DNA of 64,000 nucleotides from Pleurostoma richardsiae (lineage: Eukaryota > Ascomycota > Sordariomycetes > Calosphaeriales > Pleurostomataceae): the NCBI GenBank assembly GCA_030052745.1, contig JANBVO010000041.1:124001-188000 (forward strand), written 5' to 3'. Position numbers and translations under genes: made by a program. This document shows, one piece after another, positions 47,697 to 59,435 of this stretch. Under the pieces are notes generated by a model, which made no database searches, was not told the origin of the DNA, and saw only the letters and a program-made list of their open reading frames with translations. The first letter of the stretch is position 1; every line of letters begins with the position of its first letter.

Positions 47697-50600
47697 TCAC
47701 GCCTCCGCCGCCGGCAGTGCCATCCTCATCTGCGCCCTCCACTCGTCGCGCATCCGCTTCATCCGCCGCGTCCTCTCCCTCTCGTCCACCGCCTCCGCAA
47801 GCCGCTGCCTCGTGCGCTCGTGCTTGGCCCAGAACCGGGCGGCCATCTGGCACCGCACGACGAAGCGGACGGCGGTGGCCACGCGCTTGAGCGTAGGGGT
47901 CTGTTTCTGCTGCTGTTGCTTACCCGGGCCGATCAACAGCTTCCTCGAGGAGGATGGTAGTAGGTCCCCGGGGCGACTCCTCACGCCGAGCTGCTTCATG
48001 ATGCCTTCTAGCTTCTGGAGGTCCGCTTTGTTACTGTGGAAAGAGTGAGTAGGTGTTTACGTCTAGAGAGCAGGAGACAAAAGATATTTTTACGTACCAA
48101 GCATCACGAACGTCTAGCTCGAGCAGCAGATACCGCTTCGCATAAGCAGCGTCAGCCCGCAGCTGAGCCTCGCGCTCCCACCGGGCCTGCATCCACTCGA
48201 TTTGCATGGACGCGCCGCGGAGCTCCTTGATGTGCCGCTGCTCCGCCGATTCTGCGGCACGGATGATTGCTTCGGTGTCCACGCCCTCGTCGGCGCCGCC
48301 GCGACTCCTCCTAGTCTGCACCAGCGCTGCCGCCGTAGCGGCAGTTTCCGCCTCTTCCTTGGCGGCCTTGAGGGCCTCGACGTCGCGCCGCAGCTTCTCT
48401 ACGTCGGATCTGTAGATGGCGCGCTCGTGCCTCGCGCGGTCGAGCTTCTTGCGGAGCGTCTGCTCGACTTGCATCAGCTCATCCAGCGCCTCCTTGTGCT
48501 CGCGGACCTCGTGGTCGAGCGCGTCCGCCTCGATCTGCGTCTTGCGGAGCATCGCGTGCAGCTCGTGTCGCTCTTCCTTGCTGACTTCGCTTCCGACGCT
48601 GCTACTCGTGTTCTGCTGCTTGTCTGCCAGCGCAGCGGCCATGGAGTCGCGTTCGCGCTTGTACCGCTCGAGCTTCTGCTTCGCCTTTTTGATGACAGCA
48701 TTGTGCTCCGCAGCAGCTTCTTCAGCGGCCTGCTGTGCGTCTTCGAGAGCCTGTTCTAAGGAGAACTTCTGCTCTTCCAAGTCGTCGAGTTGTGTTTGCA
48801 GCTCGCCTTCGGAGTTGGCGGCCTTGCGCTCGGCTTCACGTAGGCTCTTTCTGAGGTCATGGATGGATTGGTTGGCGGCAGTTAGCTGACGTCGTAGCTC
48901 CGATATCTCTGTCTTCCGTGCCGATCCACCTTCCGAGGTTGGCGACGCCACCAGGCGAGTCATCTCCGCCTCGTGCAACCGCCGCTCGAGGTCTGCGATC
49001 TGACGCTTGAGGCCCTTGACAGTGTCCTTGTGAGAAGCCTCGCGCTGCCGGAACTCTAGCTCCTTTGCCCGCGCATCCGATAGATCACGCCTTATCAGCG
49101 AAAGTTCGCTGTTCCCGTCGCCAAAATTCAGAGGTGGCAGTTGCGTCGTCATCTCGGCTTCGTGAAGGCGGTGCTCTAGGGTTGCGATCTGTCGTCTGAG
49201 GGCTTTGACATCGTCTTGGTGAGTGGCCTCGCGTTGTAGATACTCGCGCTCCTTAGCTCGTGCGTCCGAGAGATCACGTCTGAGAACGGACAGCTCAGTG
49301 TCACCGTCTCCACGGTTCAGTGGTGGAAGCTGCGCCGTTACTTCAACTTCGCGCAGGCGATGCTCTAGTTCTCGAATCGTTCGGCGGGCAGACACGAGGT
49401 CCTGGTTATCCGATCTCTGCAGCAGCTTCGCCTGGAGCTCAAGTATCTCCTGGTTCAGCCGTTCCTCCTCTGACGCCGCCTTTTCAATCTCATCCTCGAG
49501 CGACTTCTCTACGGAATTCCGCTGCTCTAGCAGGAGCTTGTTCTCCTCTCTTAGTCGGCGCACCTCGTTATCGAGTCTAACCTTCGCAGTCCGCAGGTCG
49601 ATTCGCTCCTGGTCGAGACGGAAAGGGTCATCGCCGCCTTTTTGTTTGAGTCGCTGAAGCTCCGCCTCCACTTCATCTCTCTCAGCCTTCGTTTCGGCAA
49701 GTGAGCCTCTTACGGAATGCAACTCTATGTTGACCTTGGCGAGCTGGTCCTGCAAGGCTTGCCTGTCCTTATTGGCCTCGGCCAGCTTGGTCTTCGCCTC
49801 CGCAAGCTGCGAATTCAGACGCTCGATTGTCTCACTTGCGTGCTTCGCAGTGTCTCGAGAGGCATCCCGAGACGTTTCGCGCAGTTCCCTGAGCTGCCGC
49901 TTGAGCTCGTCGCACTCTCGTCGCGTCGAGTCCAGTTCCTGCGCTGCCTTCTCCGTCTCCTCATCGAGTGTTGACTGGAGAACTTCGATCTCATCCTCCA
50001 AGGCTTCCGCTTTTTCTTTCTCGGCTTGACCATCGAGTTGAGCTTGGCGGAGCTCATCGCGAACGACTGACAACTCATTGCGCAGGCCCTCTAGAAGGCC
50101 CTGTCGAGTTTCGAGGTTGTTCTGGAGGTCCTCGATCTGCCGGGTGAGGACGGCCTCCTCCTTCTTGTGACGCTCCATTTCGCTGGCAATCGCCTCTTGC
50201 AACCTTGTCTCCTTGCTCGACAGGTTGCCCTCTGCCTCTCGGAGCTTGTCAATGGTCTTCTGGAGGCCATTTGCCCGTTCCTCTGCGCGGTCGCGTTCAG
50301 ACTCCAGGTTGTGCCGCTCCGTCTCCCATTTCTCACTGTCGTTGTCATACAGGTTTTCCTTTTCGCGGACCTCGGCCTGAAGATCAGAGATCTCATCGTT
50401 GAGGCGGTCGATCTCACTCTTGTACTGGGCGCGGATGTCGCGCTCGATTTCTAAAGCATGCTGTCGTTCTTGCTCTAGGTCCTCCTCCAGTTCAGAAAGA
50501 TTCTTCTGTAGTCGCTGGATGTCGCGCTGTAGGGATGCGGACTCGTTCGTCAGGGCATCGTGGCGGGTCTGGAGTAAAGCTTTTTCGTCGCTCTTGGCGG

Positions 50601-52092
50601 TTAGGTCGGCTTGCACTTCTTCGAGCTTGACGGTGAGGGTGCGACGCTCTCGATCTGAGTTGTCTCGCTCTTCGCGAGACTCCTTCAGCTTGAGTCTTAA
50701 GTCGTCGACCTCCTTCTGTTTTCCATCATGCCTCTTCTGCAGCGAAGAATACTCCTTTTGTGCCTGCTCCAGTTCGCCTTGCAAACGAGCGATCTTCTCC
50801 TCCACTTGTCTGGACAAACCTTTCGTGACCACGGACTTGTTGGCCATCTCTTCCTGGAGCTCCTCCAGATCAGCCTCGGCTCGGTCTTTTTCAGAGACTG
50901 CGCCCTCCAGCTTCTCCTTCATATCGTCGAGTTGCTGCTCTAGTTGTCGAATATCCGCTTCAAGATCCTCGATAGTCTCCTGAGCCTCGTGTAGCTTGTC
51001 GCTCGCCTGTGCCTTCTCCTCTAACTCGATAACTTTCCGCTGAGCGTCCTTCATCCGGTCTTCGGAAGACTGTGCCCTGGACCGAAGATCGTCCATCTCG
51101 TCCTCATGCTGGCCAATTATTCGATCCTTCTCGCGAATCTCGGCCTCAAGGTCGGCGACGTCATCCTGGAGTCTCTCCAGATTATCGTGACTCTTCTGGT
51201 CCTCCCGGACCTGCCTCTGGAGGTCCTCGACATCTGCTTCCCTCTCGTCCAGCAGATGTCGGAGCCTCTCTATCTCAGCGCGCTGGTCCTCGTTGGCGTA
51301 CTTCTTCTTGGCCTTCTCCTGGACCTCGAGAATCTGTTGGCGATAGCTCTCCAGCTCGCGTTCGGCCGAGGTGAGGTGCTTCTTGTACCGCTGCAGCTCC
51401 CTCTGCATCGTGACCTTGTCGACCTTGAGCTCCGTGTTCTCTTTGAGCGCCGCCTCGCTGAACCCGGGACCGGCCTTCCGCAGCGCCTCCTCGAGGAAGT
51501 GGATCTTCAGCTTGAGTCCGAAGTTCTCCTTCTCGATCTTATCGATCACGCTCTCCTGTTCCCGCAGCGACAGTTGCTGCCCGTCCTGGAGCGGGTCCTT
51601 GCCGTCCCGGCGCGTCCGCATGACCAGTGGTGTGGAGGCCGGGCTGCTGCTCTCCACCTGTGGTAGCGGCGTGCTCTCCGCGTACGAGGACGTGTTGCGG
51701 GATCCTGCGTAGATGCTCGACTCCCCGGCCGGTATCGGTGTCATGTCCTCGTCGATCCTGCCGAGCATCGCCGGCGTCGTGAGGCCGTTCTCCTTGCCGC
51801 CGAGCCGCCGCGCGCTGTTCCGCGTCGCGGACTTGAGCAGCGGCGTGAACTCTGCGCCGCCGATGCCCGCGGGGAGGTTCCGCCTGTCGGTGAAGGGCGC
51901 CCGACTGCCCCGGGGCGTTCTGAGGTTCGGACGGCCGCCATTGCGCAGCTGCTGGAAGATATTCGCGTCTTTAGAAGGTGACTGGAACGATGCTTCCTGT
52001 GAGATATCGAAGTCGGGTTGTCGGCTGAGATATGTCGCGTCGCCAATGTTTGTCTGCGGCGTGTCCAGGCCGCCAATGCCTGGCTGCACCAT
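47697..52092 (-). CDS. apsB: Microtubule-organising-centre protein, ApsB/Mto1 type (Cnn_1N)
   Basis: Exons 52092-48098 and 48033-47697 give 1443 residues; the intron runs GTACGT..CACAG in phase 2. An in-frame ATG at 52137 would add 15 residues. Residues 1-170 are low-complexity. The centrosomin N-terminal motif (Cnn_1N) spans about 173-245, with SLREQESVIDKIEKENFGLK. A coiled coil of about 1000 residues follows, rich in Glu, Arg and Leu. Near the C-terminus, MQIEWMQARWEREAQLRADA and YAKRYLLLELDVRDA precede ADLQKLEGIMKQLG, resembling the Mto2-binding region of Mto1. A basic end is rich in Arg and Lys. These proteins recruit gamma-tubulin complexes to spindle pole bodies, septa and other sites; loss in Aspergillus disturbs nuclear migration. 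Divergent from gar1. Confidence 0.9.
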
Positions 52093-52652
52093 CGTAGCGG
52101 TCTTCAACCTGCCCGCCGGTGGTCCAGTCCACTTCAATGAGACGCGTTTCTACAGTAGGTTTTCGTCATGGGGTGGCAGTAGTCGTGGTTGAGAATCATC
52201 CAGCGCAGTAGTAGATGTTCAACAGAGGATTAATACGCAGCTGAAGTATTGGGAGCTGCCTCGAAGCATGTGTAGCGAATTTGCGTCTTGCATCTGTAAG
52301 TAAGTGAAGACTCAATGCAAGGATAGGTAGAGGTACTATGCTGAAGAGTGGCATGCGCGTTTGTTGTTTACTGTCTTTCCCCTTTGGGAAGTGGGCCGGT
52401 CTTGAAATCGTGGTCCAATCGGCAGGCAGACAGCGGTCCTCTGTGGGGAAGCCCTGTAACAGTACTAGGTGAATGTACTGTATACAGTAGTGTACAGGTA
52501 CGGAGGTACCTCCACCGCCCCTAGACTTTCTCCGATCCGACGAATTTTCAGCAAAAAAAATTCCGACTAACAGTAGCAGCAAGCTTCAATTGCAGTGCAG
52601 CACCGACCTGGGCCTTCAGCAGCAAGACAAGCGACGAGCGAAGCCCACAGCA
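52093..52652. promoter_or_regulatory. Divergent promoter region apsB/gar1
   Basis: 560 nt between divergent starts. It contains GTAC-rich sequence near 52470-52512 (TACAGTAG, GTACGGAGG). No gene visible. Confidence 0.5.
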
Positions 52653-53383
52653 ATGTCACGAGGAACACCGCGCGGCCGCGGAGGCGGCTTTGGCGGCGGA
52701 TTCGGCGGCCGAGGAGGCGGAGGTGCGTGACAGGATCTCCCAATGGGCCCCCTTCCCCTTCGATCCCACGAGCAAGGAAAAGCTGACCAAGGTTGTGCGT
52801 TGCAGGCCGCGGCGGCTACCAGCAGCGAGACATGGGCCCGCCCGCGACGGTCCTCGAGATGGGCAAGTTCATGCACGCGTGCGAGGGCGAGATGGTGTGT
52901 GAGAGCATCAACCCCAAGGTGCCGCACTTCAACGCGCCCATCTACCTGGAGAACAAGACCAGCGTCGGTAAGGTCGACGAGGTCCTGGGTCCCATCAACC
53001 AGCTGTTCTTCACCATCAAGCCCTCCGAAGGCATCCAGGCTGCCTCCTTCAAGGCCGGCGACAAGTTCTACATCTCCGGCGAGAAGCTGCTCCCCCTCGA
53101 GCGGTTCCTGCCCAAGCCCAAGCCCCCGCCCGGCAGTGTCGCTAGGGTAAAGAAGCCCGGCCGTGGAGGCCCTGGCGGTGGTAGGGGAGCCCCGAGAGGC
53201 AGGGGGGGACGCGGAGGCGGTGGCTTCGGTGGTGGATTCGGCAGCAGAGGCGGTGCGCCGCGCGGCAGAGGTGCCCCTCGTGGGGGTGGCCGCGGTGGAT
53301 CGGGCGGTTTCTCGCGCGGCGGTGGAGGCTTCAGCAGTGGCCGGGGACGGGGAGGTGGCGGCTTCAGCAGAGGGGGACGGTGA
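52653..53383 (+). CDS. gar1: H/ACA snoRNP protein Gar1
   Basis: Exons 52653-52722 and 52806-53383 give 215 residues; the intron runs GTGCGT..TTGCAG in phase 1. An N-terminal RGG/FGG-rich arm ([15 protein letters not shown]..) is followed by the conserved core, about residues 35-130, with [45 protein letters not shown] and [20 protein letters not shown] long C-terminal GAR domain made of RGG and GGF repeats ends in GGR. Gar1 is one of four core proteins of H/ACA particles that make pseudouridine in rRNA, in the nucleolus. The length is close to yeast Gar1 (205). AATAAA at 53561 is a candidate poly(A) signal. Confidence 0.97.
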
Positions 53384-53811
53384 GCAGAGGTCCACGTGCC
53401 TTTGCGACTTTCCTTTTCTCTGCTCTTCTGGGTTGTTGATACTCTTCCACGGCTGGACAAGACTTAAAAGGCGTTCAGGAAAGGGGGATATTTGCTTTGA
53501 TTACCACCTACAGTCTATAGGCAAATTGGCAGTCTTGCTGAGCTATAGGAAAACAAAAGGAATAAACCGGACTCAGAAGTGCAGACGACCTTGAATATAG
53601 ATACTCCATGCCCGCTTATATTTGCTGGCCTTTTTTTAACAAGGTACTCCAAGACATACACAGGAATCTCTCAACCACAACTCCCGCCCTGAACGCCCTC
53701 GTAAACCATCGCGAAACTTCTCACAACAAGGAGGTAGGTAGATTTGAATCCAAGCACAAGAAAATTGAACACGTCCCTCCCGTACACAGCTCACCCAATA
53801 TACTAATATCT
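53384..53811. other. Convergent gap between gar1 and the transporter gene
   Basis: 428 nt between two 3' ends. AATAAA at 53561-53566 lies 178 nt after the gar1 stop. Nothing else is visible. Confidence 0.45.
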
Positions 53812-56238
53812 TTATCCAGCCTTTGGTGGGCCAGGAGGTCCCATGGGAGGAGCGCCCTTTCGGTACGAGCTCAGCAGGAACGCCGCAGCGATAGTGATGC
53901 CGAGCCCGCCGAGGCCCAGCCCAAAGTACTGCGACGCCCTGTACCCAGCGAGGATGTCCGTCCCGCCCTTGTTCGCGTGCGTCTCGATCGTGCCCGCGAT
54001 GCCCAGCGCCAGTGAGATGGAGTAGTTGACGACCGTGACCACGAGGCTGGCCGCGATGCCCTGGTGCTCCCTGCTGACGCTATTGCTGAGCAGGATCGTG
54101 GCCGCCGGGTTGCTCATGTCCATGCCGAAGGGCATGACCAGTACGCTGAAGAAGCTGTTGAGCCAGAAGCTCTGCCCGACGGGCGACGTCGCGAACAGCA
54201 GGCTGCCGGTGAAGAAGGCGCACATGCTCGCGAACATGATCCAGTGCGGCCGCACCCGCCCCATGAGGTACCCCGTCAGCAGGCTGGCCACCAGGCCTGC
54301 GATCGGGCCGTGCGCGTGCGAGGCGGCTGCCAGCAATGGCGACCAGCCGCGCAGGACCTCGACGACGCTAAAGTTATAGTACACCCAGACGGAGAAGCAA
54401 CCCCAGCCGGCGGCCGTGCAGCCCAGCACGAAGTTAGTGGTAGAGCGCATGGCGCTAATGGGCACCAGGGGGTGCGGCGCCACGACTTCGGTGTAAATGA
54501 ACGCTGCCACGAACAGGACACCGATGAGGAGCAGGAAGTAGGTGTACGGCGTGCTCCACGAGACGATGGGTGCTTGGTTGAAGGCGAAGTTGATGAGCAC
54601 GAGGCCAGAGACTCCCAGCGCCATGCCGGGGAGGTCGAGCTGCAACCAGAGGCTCTCTCCCTGCTTCTTCTTCGTCTGCTCGGTGGGTGGGAGCACGATG
54701 CAGCTCACGATGGCAAGCGAAGCGCACATGGCCGACATGGTCCAGAAGGCCCAGGGCCACGATGCCTTGACCGCGAACAGAGAGGCCATGGCGCCTCCAG
54801 CGACGAAGCCAAAGGGCGCGGCGGCACCAAAAAGGCACATGACAATATTTTTCCGCGGGCCGGGCTTGTAAGCCCTCCCCAGCATGGCCTGGCCGTTAGG
54901 AACCAGCAGGGCAGGGCCGATACCCTGCATGGCGCGGCAGAAGATGAAGTAGACAGTTCCTCGGCTGCCGGCATTCTGTACGTAGAGGCTGAAACCGCCG
55001 ATCAACTCCCAGATGCCGAACCAGCAGAATCCAATGATGAATATCTTCTTGTGACCGAACAGATCTCCCAGTCTCCCAGACGGCAGGACGAACGTGCCAG
55101 CAGTCAAGCCATATGCGGCCGAATACCAGGCCAAATCACCGGGCGTAGTGTCAGGGAAGGACTTCCCGATGACGAACTGTGGAACGAGTGCCTGAGCGAT
55201 GCCCGAGAGCATCAGCATCTGTGCGAGGCTGATGACGAGTACGAAGGCAATCTCGTGGCTGAGCGAAAAGCCATGGGGACGTTCTGACGGCGGCTTCGCG
55301 GCTGGTAGTCCCGCCCTGCGCTGGCTGCGATGGCTGCGATGACTGCGCTGGCGACCCGGCCCCTCTTCGTGAGGTATCAGCGAGTCCCGGAACTCATCCG
55401 TGTCGGACCTGACGTAGGTGTAGCGTCCTATCTGAACGACGGGTAATGGCTCGTCTAGTCCGTTCTCCATGAACGACTGGTGAGTAGTGGATGTCGAGGA
55501 ATCTGCTTGGGAGGCTTTCGCGGTCACGCGGCTTCCCTTCAGCCGATTCGCTGCCTCGAACAGGTCGACATGTGGGCCAGGTGCCCGGTGCAACTGCCTG
55601 GGGCCCGTCGGTACTATGGGAGCTGGAGCGAGAACTGGCGCCAGCTTCGGTGTCGATCCATTGGCGACCGGCCAGTCTGTTGTTGGCGTCAAGCTGCCGG
55701 GATGTGGTTCCGCGTCGTAGTGAGAGAACTCGGGAACAATATGTGCACCGAAGTCCAAGTCACTGTTGGCACGAGACCTCGCTGGCTTCCTAGGCAAAGA
55801 CTCTTCCTTGGGCCGTGGAGCAGGGACTGCCGTCGGCGGCGATATATGGCGTGTGGTGTATGGCGGCGCTAGTCGATTCGACTTCCCCGATGGTGGCCTG
55901 CTCTCTCCGGACAGAGTATCCGGCGGTGTCACTGCCGCTGTGCTCTCGGGGCTCAAGAAGTTGAGCTGGAGGCTCGGTGGGTCGCTACTGGAGGCGCCCG
56001 AAGAAGAGCCTCTTCGGGGCCGACCGAGTGCTGGAGCGTCCTCGGTGGCGTAGGGAGGATGATAAGTGGCAGGTCGTTGCGGTAGTCCGTGTTGCTGCTC
56101 GTGGAACTGGTTCCTGAAGGACTCGGTCGCCGCTATCATGGCTTCGGCTGCCTTCTGCATGGCTTCCGTTGCGCTTCTGAAGTCTGCCTCCATTCCCGGG
56201 CTGCTTGGGAGCATCGAGGCTGGTCGACGGTCCGCCAT
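53812..56238 (-). CDS. Major facilitator superfamily transporter, DHA2 type, with long N-terminal tail
   Basis: A single exon of 808 residues starting MADRRPASMLPSSP; the frame stays open upstream to 56466 but that part looks like leader. The first 325 or so residues are hydrophilic and Pro/Ser-rich, with an Arg/Ser-rich stretch just before the membrane part. Membrane helices start near residue 329 (SHEIAFVLVISLAQMLM) and number about 14. Motif A is visible as LPSGRLGDLFGHKK, and FCRAMQGIGPALLVPNGQAM follows. These are typical of the DHA2 drug:H+ antiporter group, closest in feel to the Atr1/Amf1 branch that includes aminotriazole-resistance and low-affinity ammonium transporters. The substrate cannot be told. 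DHA2 proteins usually have 500-600 residues, so the tail is unusual. Confidence 0.9.
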   Translation of the reverse strand: MADRRPASMLPSSPGMEADFRSATEAMQKAAEAMIAATESFRNQFHEQQHGLPQRPATYHPPYATEDAPALGRPRRGSSSGASSSDPPSLQLNFLSPESTAAVTPPDTLSGESRPPSGKSNRLAPPYTTRHISPPTAVPAPRPKEESLPRKPARSRANSDLDFGAHIVPEFSHYDAEPHPGSLTPTTDWPVANGSTPKLAPVLAPAPIVPTGPRQLHRAPGPHVDLFEAANRLKGSRVTAKASQADSSTSTTHQSFMENGLDEPLPVVQIGRYTYVRSDTDEFRDSLIPHEEGPGRQRSHRSHRSQRRAGLPAAKPPSERPHGFSLSHEIAFVLVISLAQMLMLSGIAQALVPQFVIGKSFPDTTPGDLAWYSAAYGLTAGTFVLPSGRLGDLFGHKKIFIIGFCWFGIWELIGGFSLYVQNAGSRGTVYFIFCRAMQGIGPALLVPNGQAMLGRAYKPGPRKNIVMCLFGAAAPFGFVAGGAMASLFAVKASWPWAFWTMSAMCASLAIVSCIVLPPTEQTKKKQGESLWLQLDLPGMALGVSGLVLINFAFNQAPIVSWSTPYTYFLLLIGVLFVAAFIYTEVVAPHPLVPISAMRSTTNFVLGCTAAGWGCFSVWVYYNFSVVEVLRGWSPLLAAASHAHGPIAGLVASLLTGYLMGRVRPHWIMFASMCAFFTGSLLFATSPVGQSFWLNSFFSVLVMPFGMDMSNPAATILLSNSVSREHQGIAASLVVTVVNYSISLALGIAGTIETHANKGGTDILAGYRASQYFGLGLGGLGITIAAAFLLSSYRKGAPPMGPPGPPKAG

Positions 56239-59200
56239 GACGGCAGAAGCTCTCTGGGTTGACCGGTCCGGTGAGGAGGCGCGATAGACAGCTCCGTGCA
56301 GCAGAGAGACAGATCCAGGGTTCAGACAACGGGCGAGAGAAGCTGGGCAATCTTCCGGAAGGTGGGCAGACCGTTGAGATAAACAGCTGGGCGTGAAGCA
56401 AGGGAGGAGGGGGTGTCTGGGTGGCCAAGACCAGTCACGTTGATGTGGCACCGGTAAACATGTCAAGGGTGCAGGGAAAGAGACGCGGGAACGGGCATGG
56501 TAAGGGCATAAAAGGGCAGGCAGGGTTCACAGGCGCGATCTCCTCCAGATGTTGTTAGTGCGGCAGATGAGACTGTCGCGACCGAGACTAGCCACGGCTG
56601 ATAGCCCGAGCCAGGAACCAGAGCAAGCCAAGGCCAACGGGCTTGATATAAGCAAGCCCCGGTGACGAGATAGGCTTCTCCATCCTGCAGGGATCGCCGG
56701 TGGAAGTGGGGGAGGAAGGAAAGAGGAGGGGGACAAAGAGCCGTGATGCATGTGCCTTGTGCCAAAATAGTACATTCGTCGGCATGGCTGACGGCGATGG
56801 TGATGGCTGAATGCCGCCCAGCTCGCCGGGGGGGTCTCGGCAGCATGGGTACAGAGTCACTTGCAGGCAGGCCACTTGGCATGCGCCTCGTTGTGTGTGC
56901 CCTTGGGTTCCTTCGTGCCACCACCGTGCTATCAGGCACCGGGGATGTACGGAGTACGGATAGCCAAGGGACATTGACGAATGGGAAGGATGCGGAGAGC
57001 TTCGGCGCAAGGTCTGTGCCATGCAGGCCGTGAGCTCGATGACCGTAACGAGCCAGATACTTACCTATGCCACGCTCATGGACGCTGCCGCAACTATGCA
57101 GATGTCGCTACCCGTTTCACTGCCTCTCCTCCACCTGCCCGCCCTTGGGATGAGGGCCAGGCCAGGGGGCAGAAGGGAGAATGTGTCTCGTCTATCCGCT
57201 GATATGCTGGCGCCGCCATCAGAGACGTCAGATGGAAGAAAGTATGCCGGTTCTTGCATATGCGCCGGCCTCCCTCACGAAGGCGACATTTGCGCCGGTA
57301 GAGACAAGACAGGAAACGGAACGACGATCTTTCCTTTGTTCTGCCTCGTCCTATGACGGTACGCTGCGAGAAGAGATCAATAGTCCGTCCGGCCGCCGAC
57401 GACTGCCTTTCACCCAAATGCAGTTGGAGATCCGGTCATGACGATGGCCTGACCGTTTTCCCGCGCAGCGGCGCCGCTGCTGCGCGGATCGGAGGAGTGA
57501 GTCGAGCCGTTGGTGATGGAGATCTGCACAGCCCGGCGCAGGTCTCTCGGGATCCAAGCAGGTACTTGTTTAGCTGCTTAGGCACGTCTGTGCAGTACTC
57601 GGTACGCACAGTCGTCAGGGCCGCAGGATCGGGATGCCGGACCTTGTCGTGTCAAGTTCCGGGTGTTTGGTGAGGCTGAAAGGAGCGACAAACTCTTAAC
57701 GCTGGCCAACGAGAGCGGCTGTCGACCGCACCGAAGAGAAGCTTGACGAGAGCTACAGCAAATCAGCGGCCAGGGAGGGCCTCCCTGCAGCGCCACAGCC
57801 CGCAGCAAGGGTGCTCGCTCTGCGACAATCCTTTCCGTTCTGGACCCTCTGCGGCGTCGGACATCCCCAACTGACATCTCTGCTAGAGAGCTGCTACTGA
57901 TGACGGCCGGGCCCCATTCCTGCACGCTACACGTTGCCGGCGAGCTCGTATTGACGCGCTATCGGGGCGACAGAGACAGCTCATCTCTTTCTGACGGCTG
58001 CAGTCCAAGACCGTCATACGGCGACCTGTCTGCCGAGGAAGATTCCTTCAGCCGGAGAGACGGAGGTTGTCGTGACCTCAACCGCCGACGTCAGATACGT
58101 TCGCCAGGGTTGTCCAGACAAGGCAGGGGGCTCGTTCCTCCGGCAAGGAAGAAGATTCATGCAGGGCTGATTCCAGTTCTAAACGACGCACAAGGCGGAT
58201 TCTGTTTCCCTCACACCAACAGCAACATGAACATCAACAATAACCGGGTCTGCGACCCTCGTCAGTGCCTGGTTGCCAACTCACAGCGCACACGCGCATC
58301 AATCGTACCATCTGCACCTTGAACGTTGTTAGGATCCCGAGCTTATTTAGACTGTCTCTGGTGACAATAAAACCCACAGCCTGCATGGCGCTAGTAAGAT
58401 CAAGATCAACACAATCTATCGAAACCCCGGCAGACCCTGTGCTCCGGGAGCTCTCCCGCTCCCCAGTTTCGCAGCCCTGAGACAACCCGCGGGGGCCGCA
58501 ATGGAGATCTCTCTGTCTAGAAGCTCTAGTCTTTTCTTACCAGTAATTACCGTATACCATCTGCTCTTTGTCTCTGAACGCGCCCTTCGTGAGAAATGCG
58601 AGGTCTCGTCGCGCTCTTCGATGGAAGGGGGTGCCTGTCTCATCAAGATCCATCGATGCCCGCACGTCCGCAACCGGTGCCAACGGATTGCCCGCTGAGG
58701 CGACAGGCGCTGGCAGGATTTGAAGTGCGAGAGAATCGACACTCTCCAATCGTGCCGGGTTCTTCCTGTATCGCCATTATCGCCAAGCCTGCGTGGCTGC
58801 AGCCATGCAGAAGGAGGCGCTCTGGTGTGCTTGAACCCTGCGTACACAACAGAGCGACTCTTGAGTTCCCAGTAGCCCAGGAAACAGACACGGCATAGAT
58901 TGCCAGCTTCAGCATAGGCCGGATATAGCCGACTCTGCCATGTACAGTTCACTCGTGCTTATCAACAGCCGTCTGGCCCAGCTCAGTACCGAGAAGACTT
59001 AACCGAAGGGAGATCTCACGCAATTTGACCGGCCAACGACGAGCTTAAAAGCACTGTCAATTTTTTTTTTTGGCTAACTACCTAGACCTGGAAAGCGAGC
59101 GATAAAGGGAATCAAGACAAGAGGAGACGAATTTCAGACGACAAGAGAAACAGCCCCGCGGCCGCGGAGAAATCTTTCCTCCCTCGATGCCGGAGCAGTA

Positions 59201-59285
59201 GTAATCTAAGACACGATGCAGGAATAGCAACCACCTGCACATCCCCCGATACGCCCCGTGTAACGAGAGGAAGAGGCGAGAGAGC

Positions 59286-59320
<35 letters not shown>

Positions 59321-59435
59321 GGAAAGCATGATAAACATGACCGCACTGAGGGGCGCGTGGGCAGAGAAGGTCCTGCTAGCGGCGGCGTGGTGTAACGCAG
59401 AAAACAGCATCCATAACAGGGTAATTCGGCTGACC
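56239..59435. other. 3.2-kb region between the transporter and slm1, no gene recognised
   Basis: Both flanking genes are on the minus strand, so this holds the transporter promoter and the slm1 3' UTR. GTACGGAGTAC occurs at 56947-56957 and an A30 run at 59287-59316. Open frames on both strands have no recognisable family. Confidence 0.4.
59287..59316 (+). repeat. A30 homopolymer (T30 on the slm1 strand)
   Basis: Thirty consecutive A residues, 120 nt beyond the slm1 stop. On the slm1 strand it is a T tract, likely within the 3' UTR or just after it. Confidence 0.9.

Noticed and set aside
54064-55287. A 407-codon plus-strand open frame
   Set aside because: Antisense to the DHA2 transporter; rich in Glu, Gly, Arg and His without any motif.
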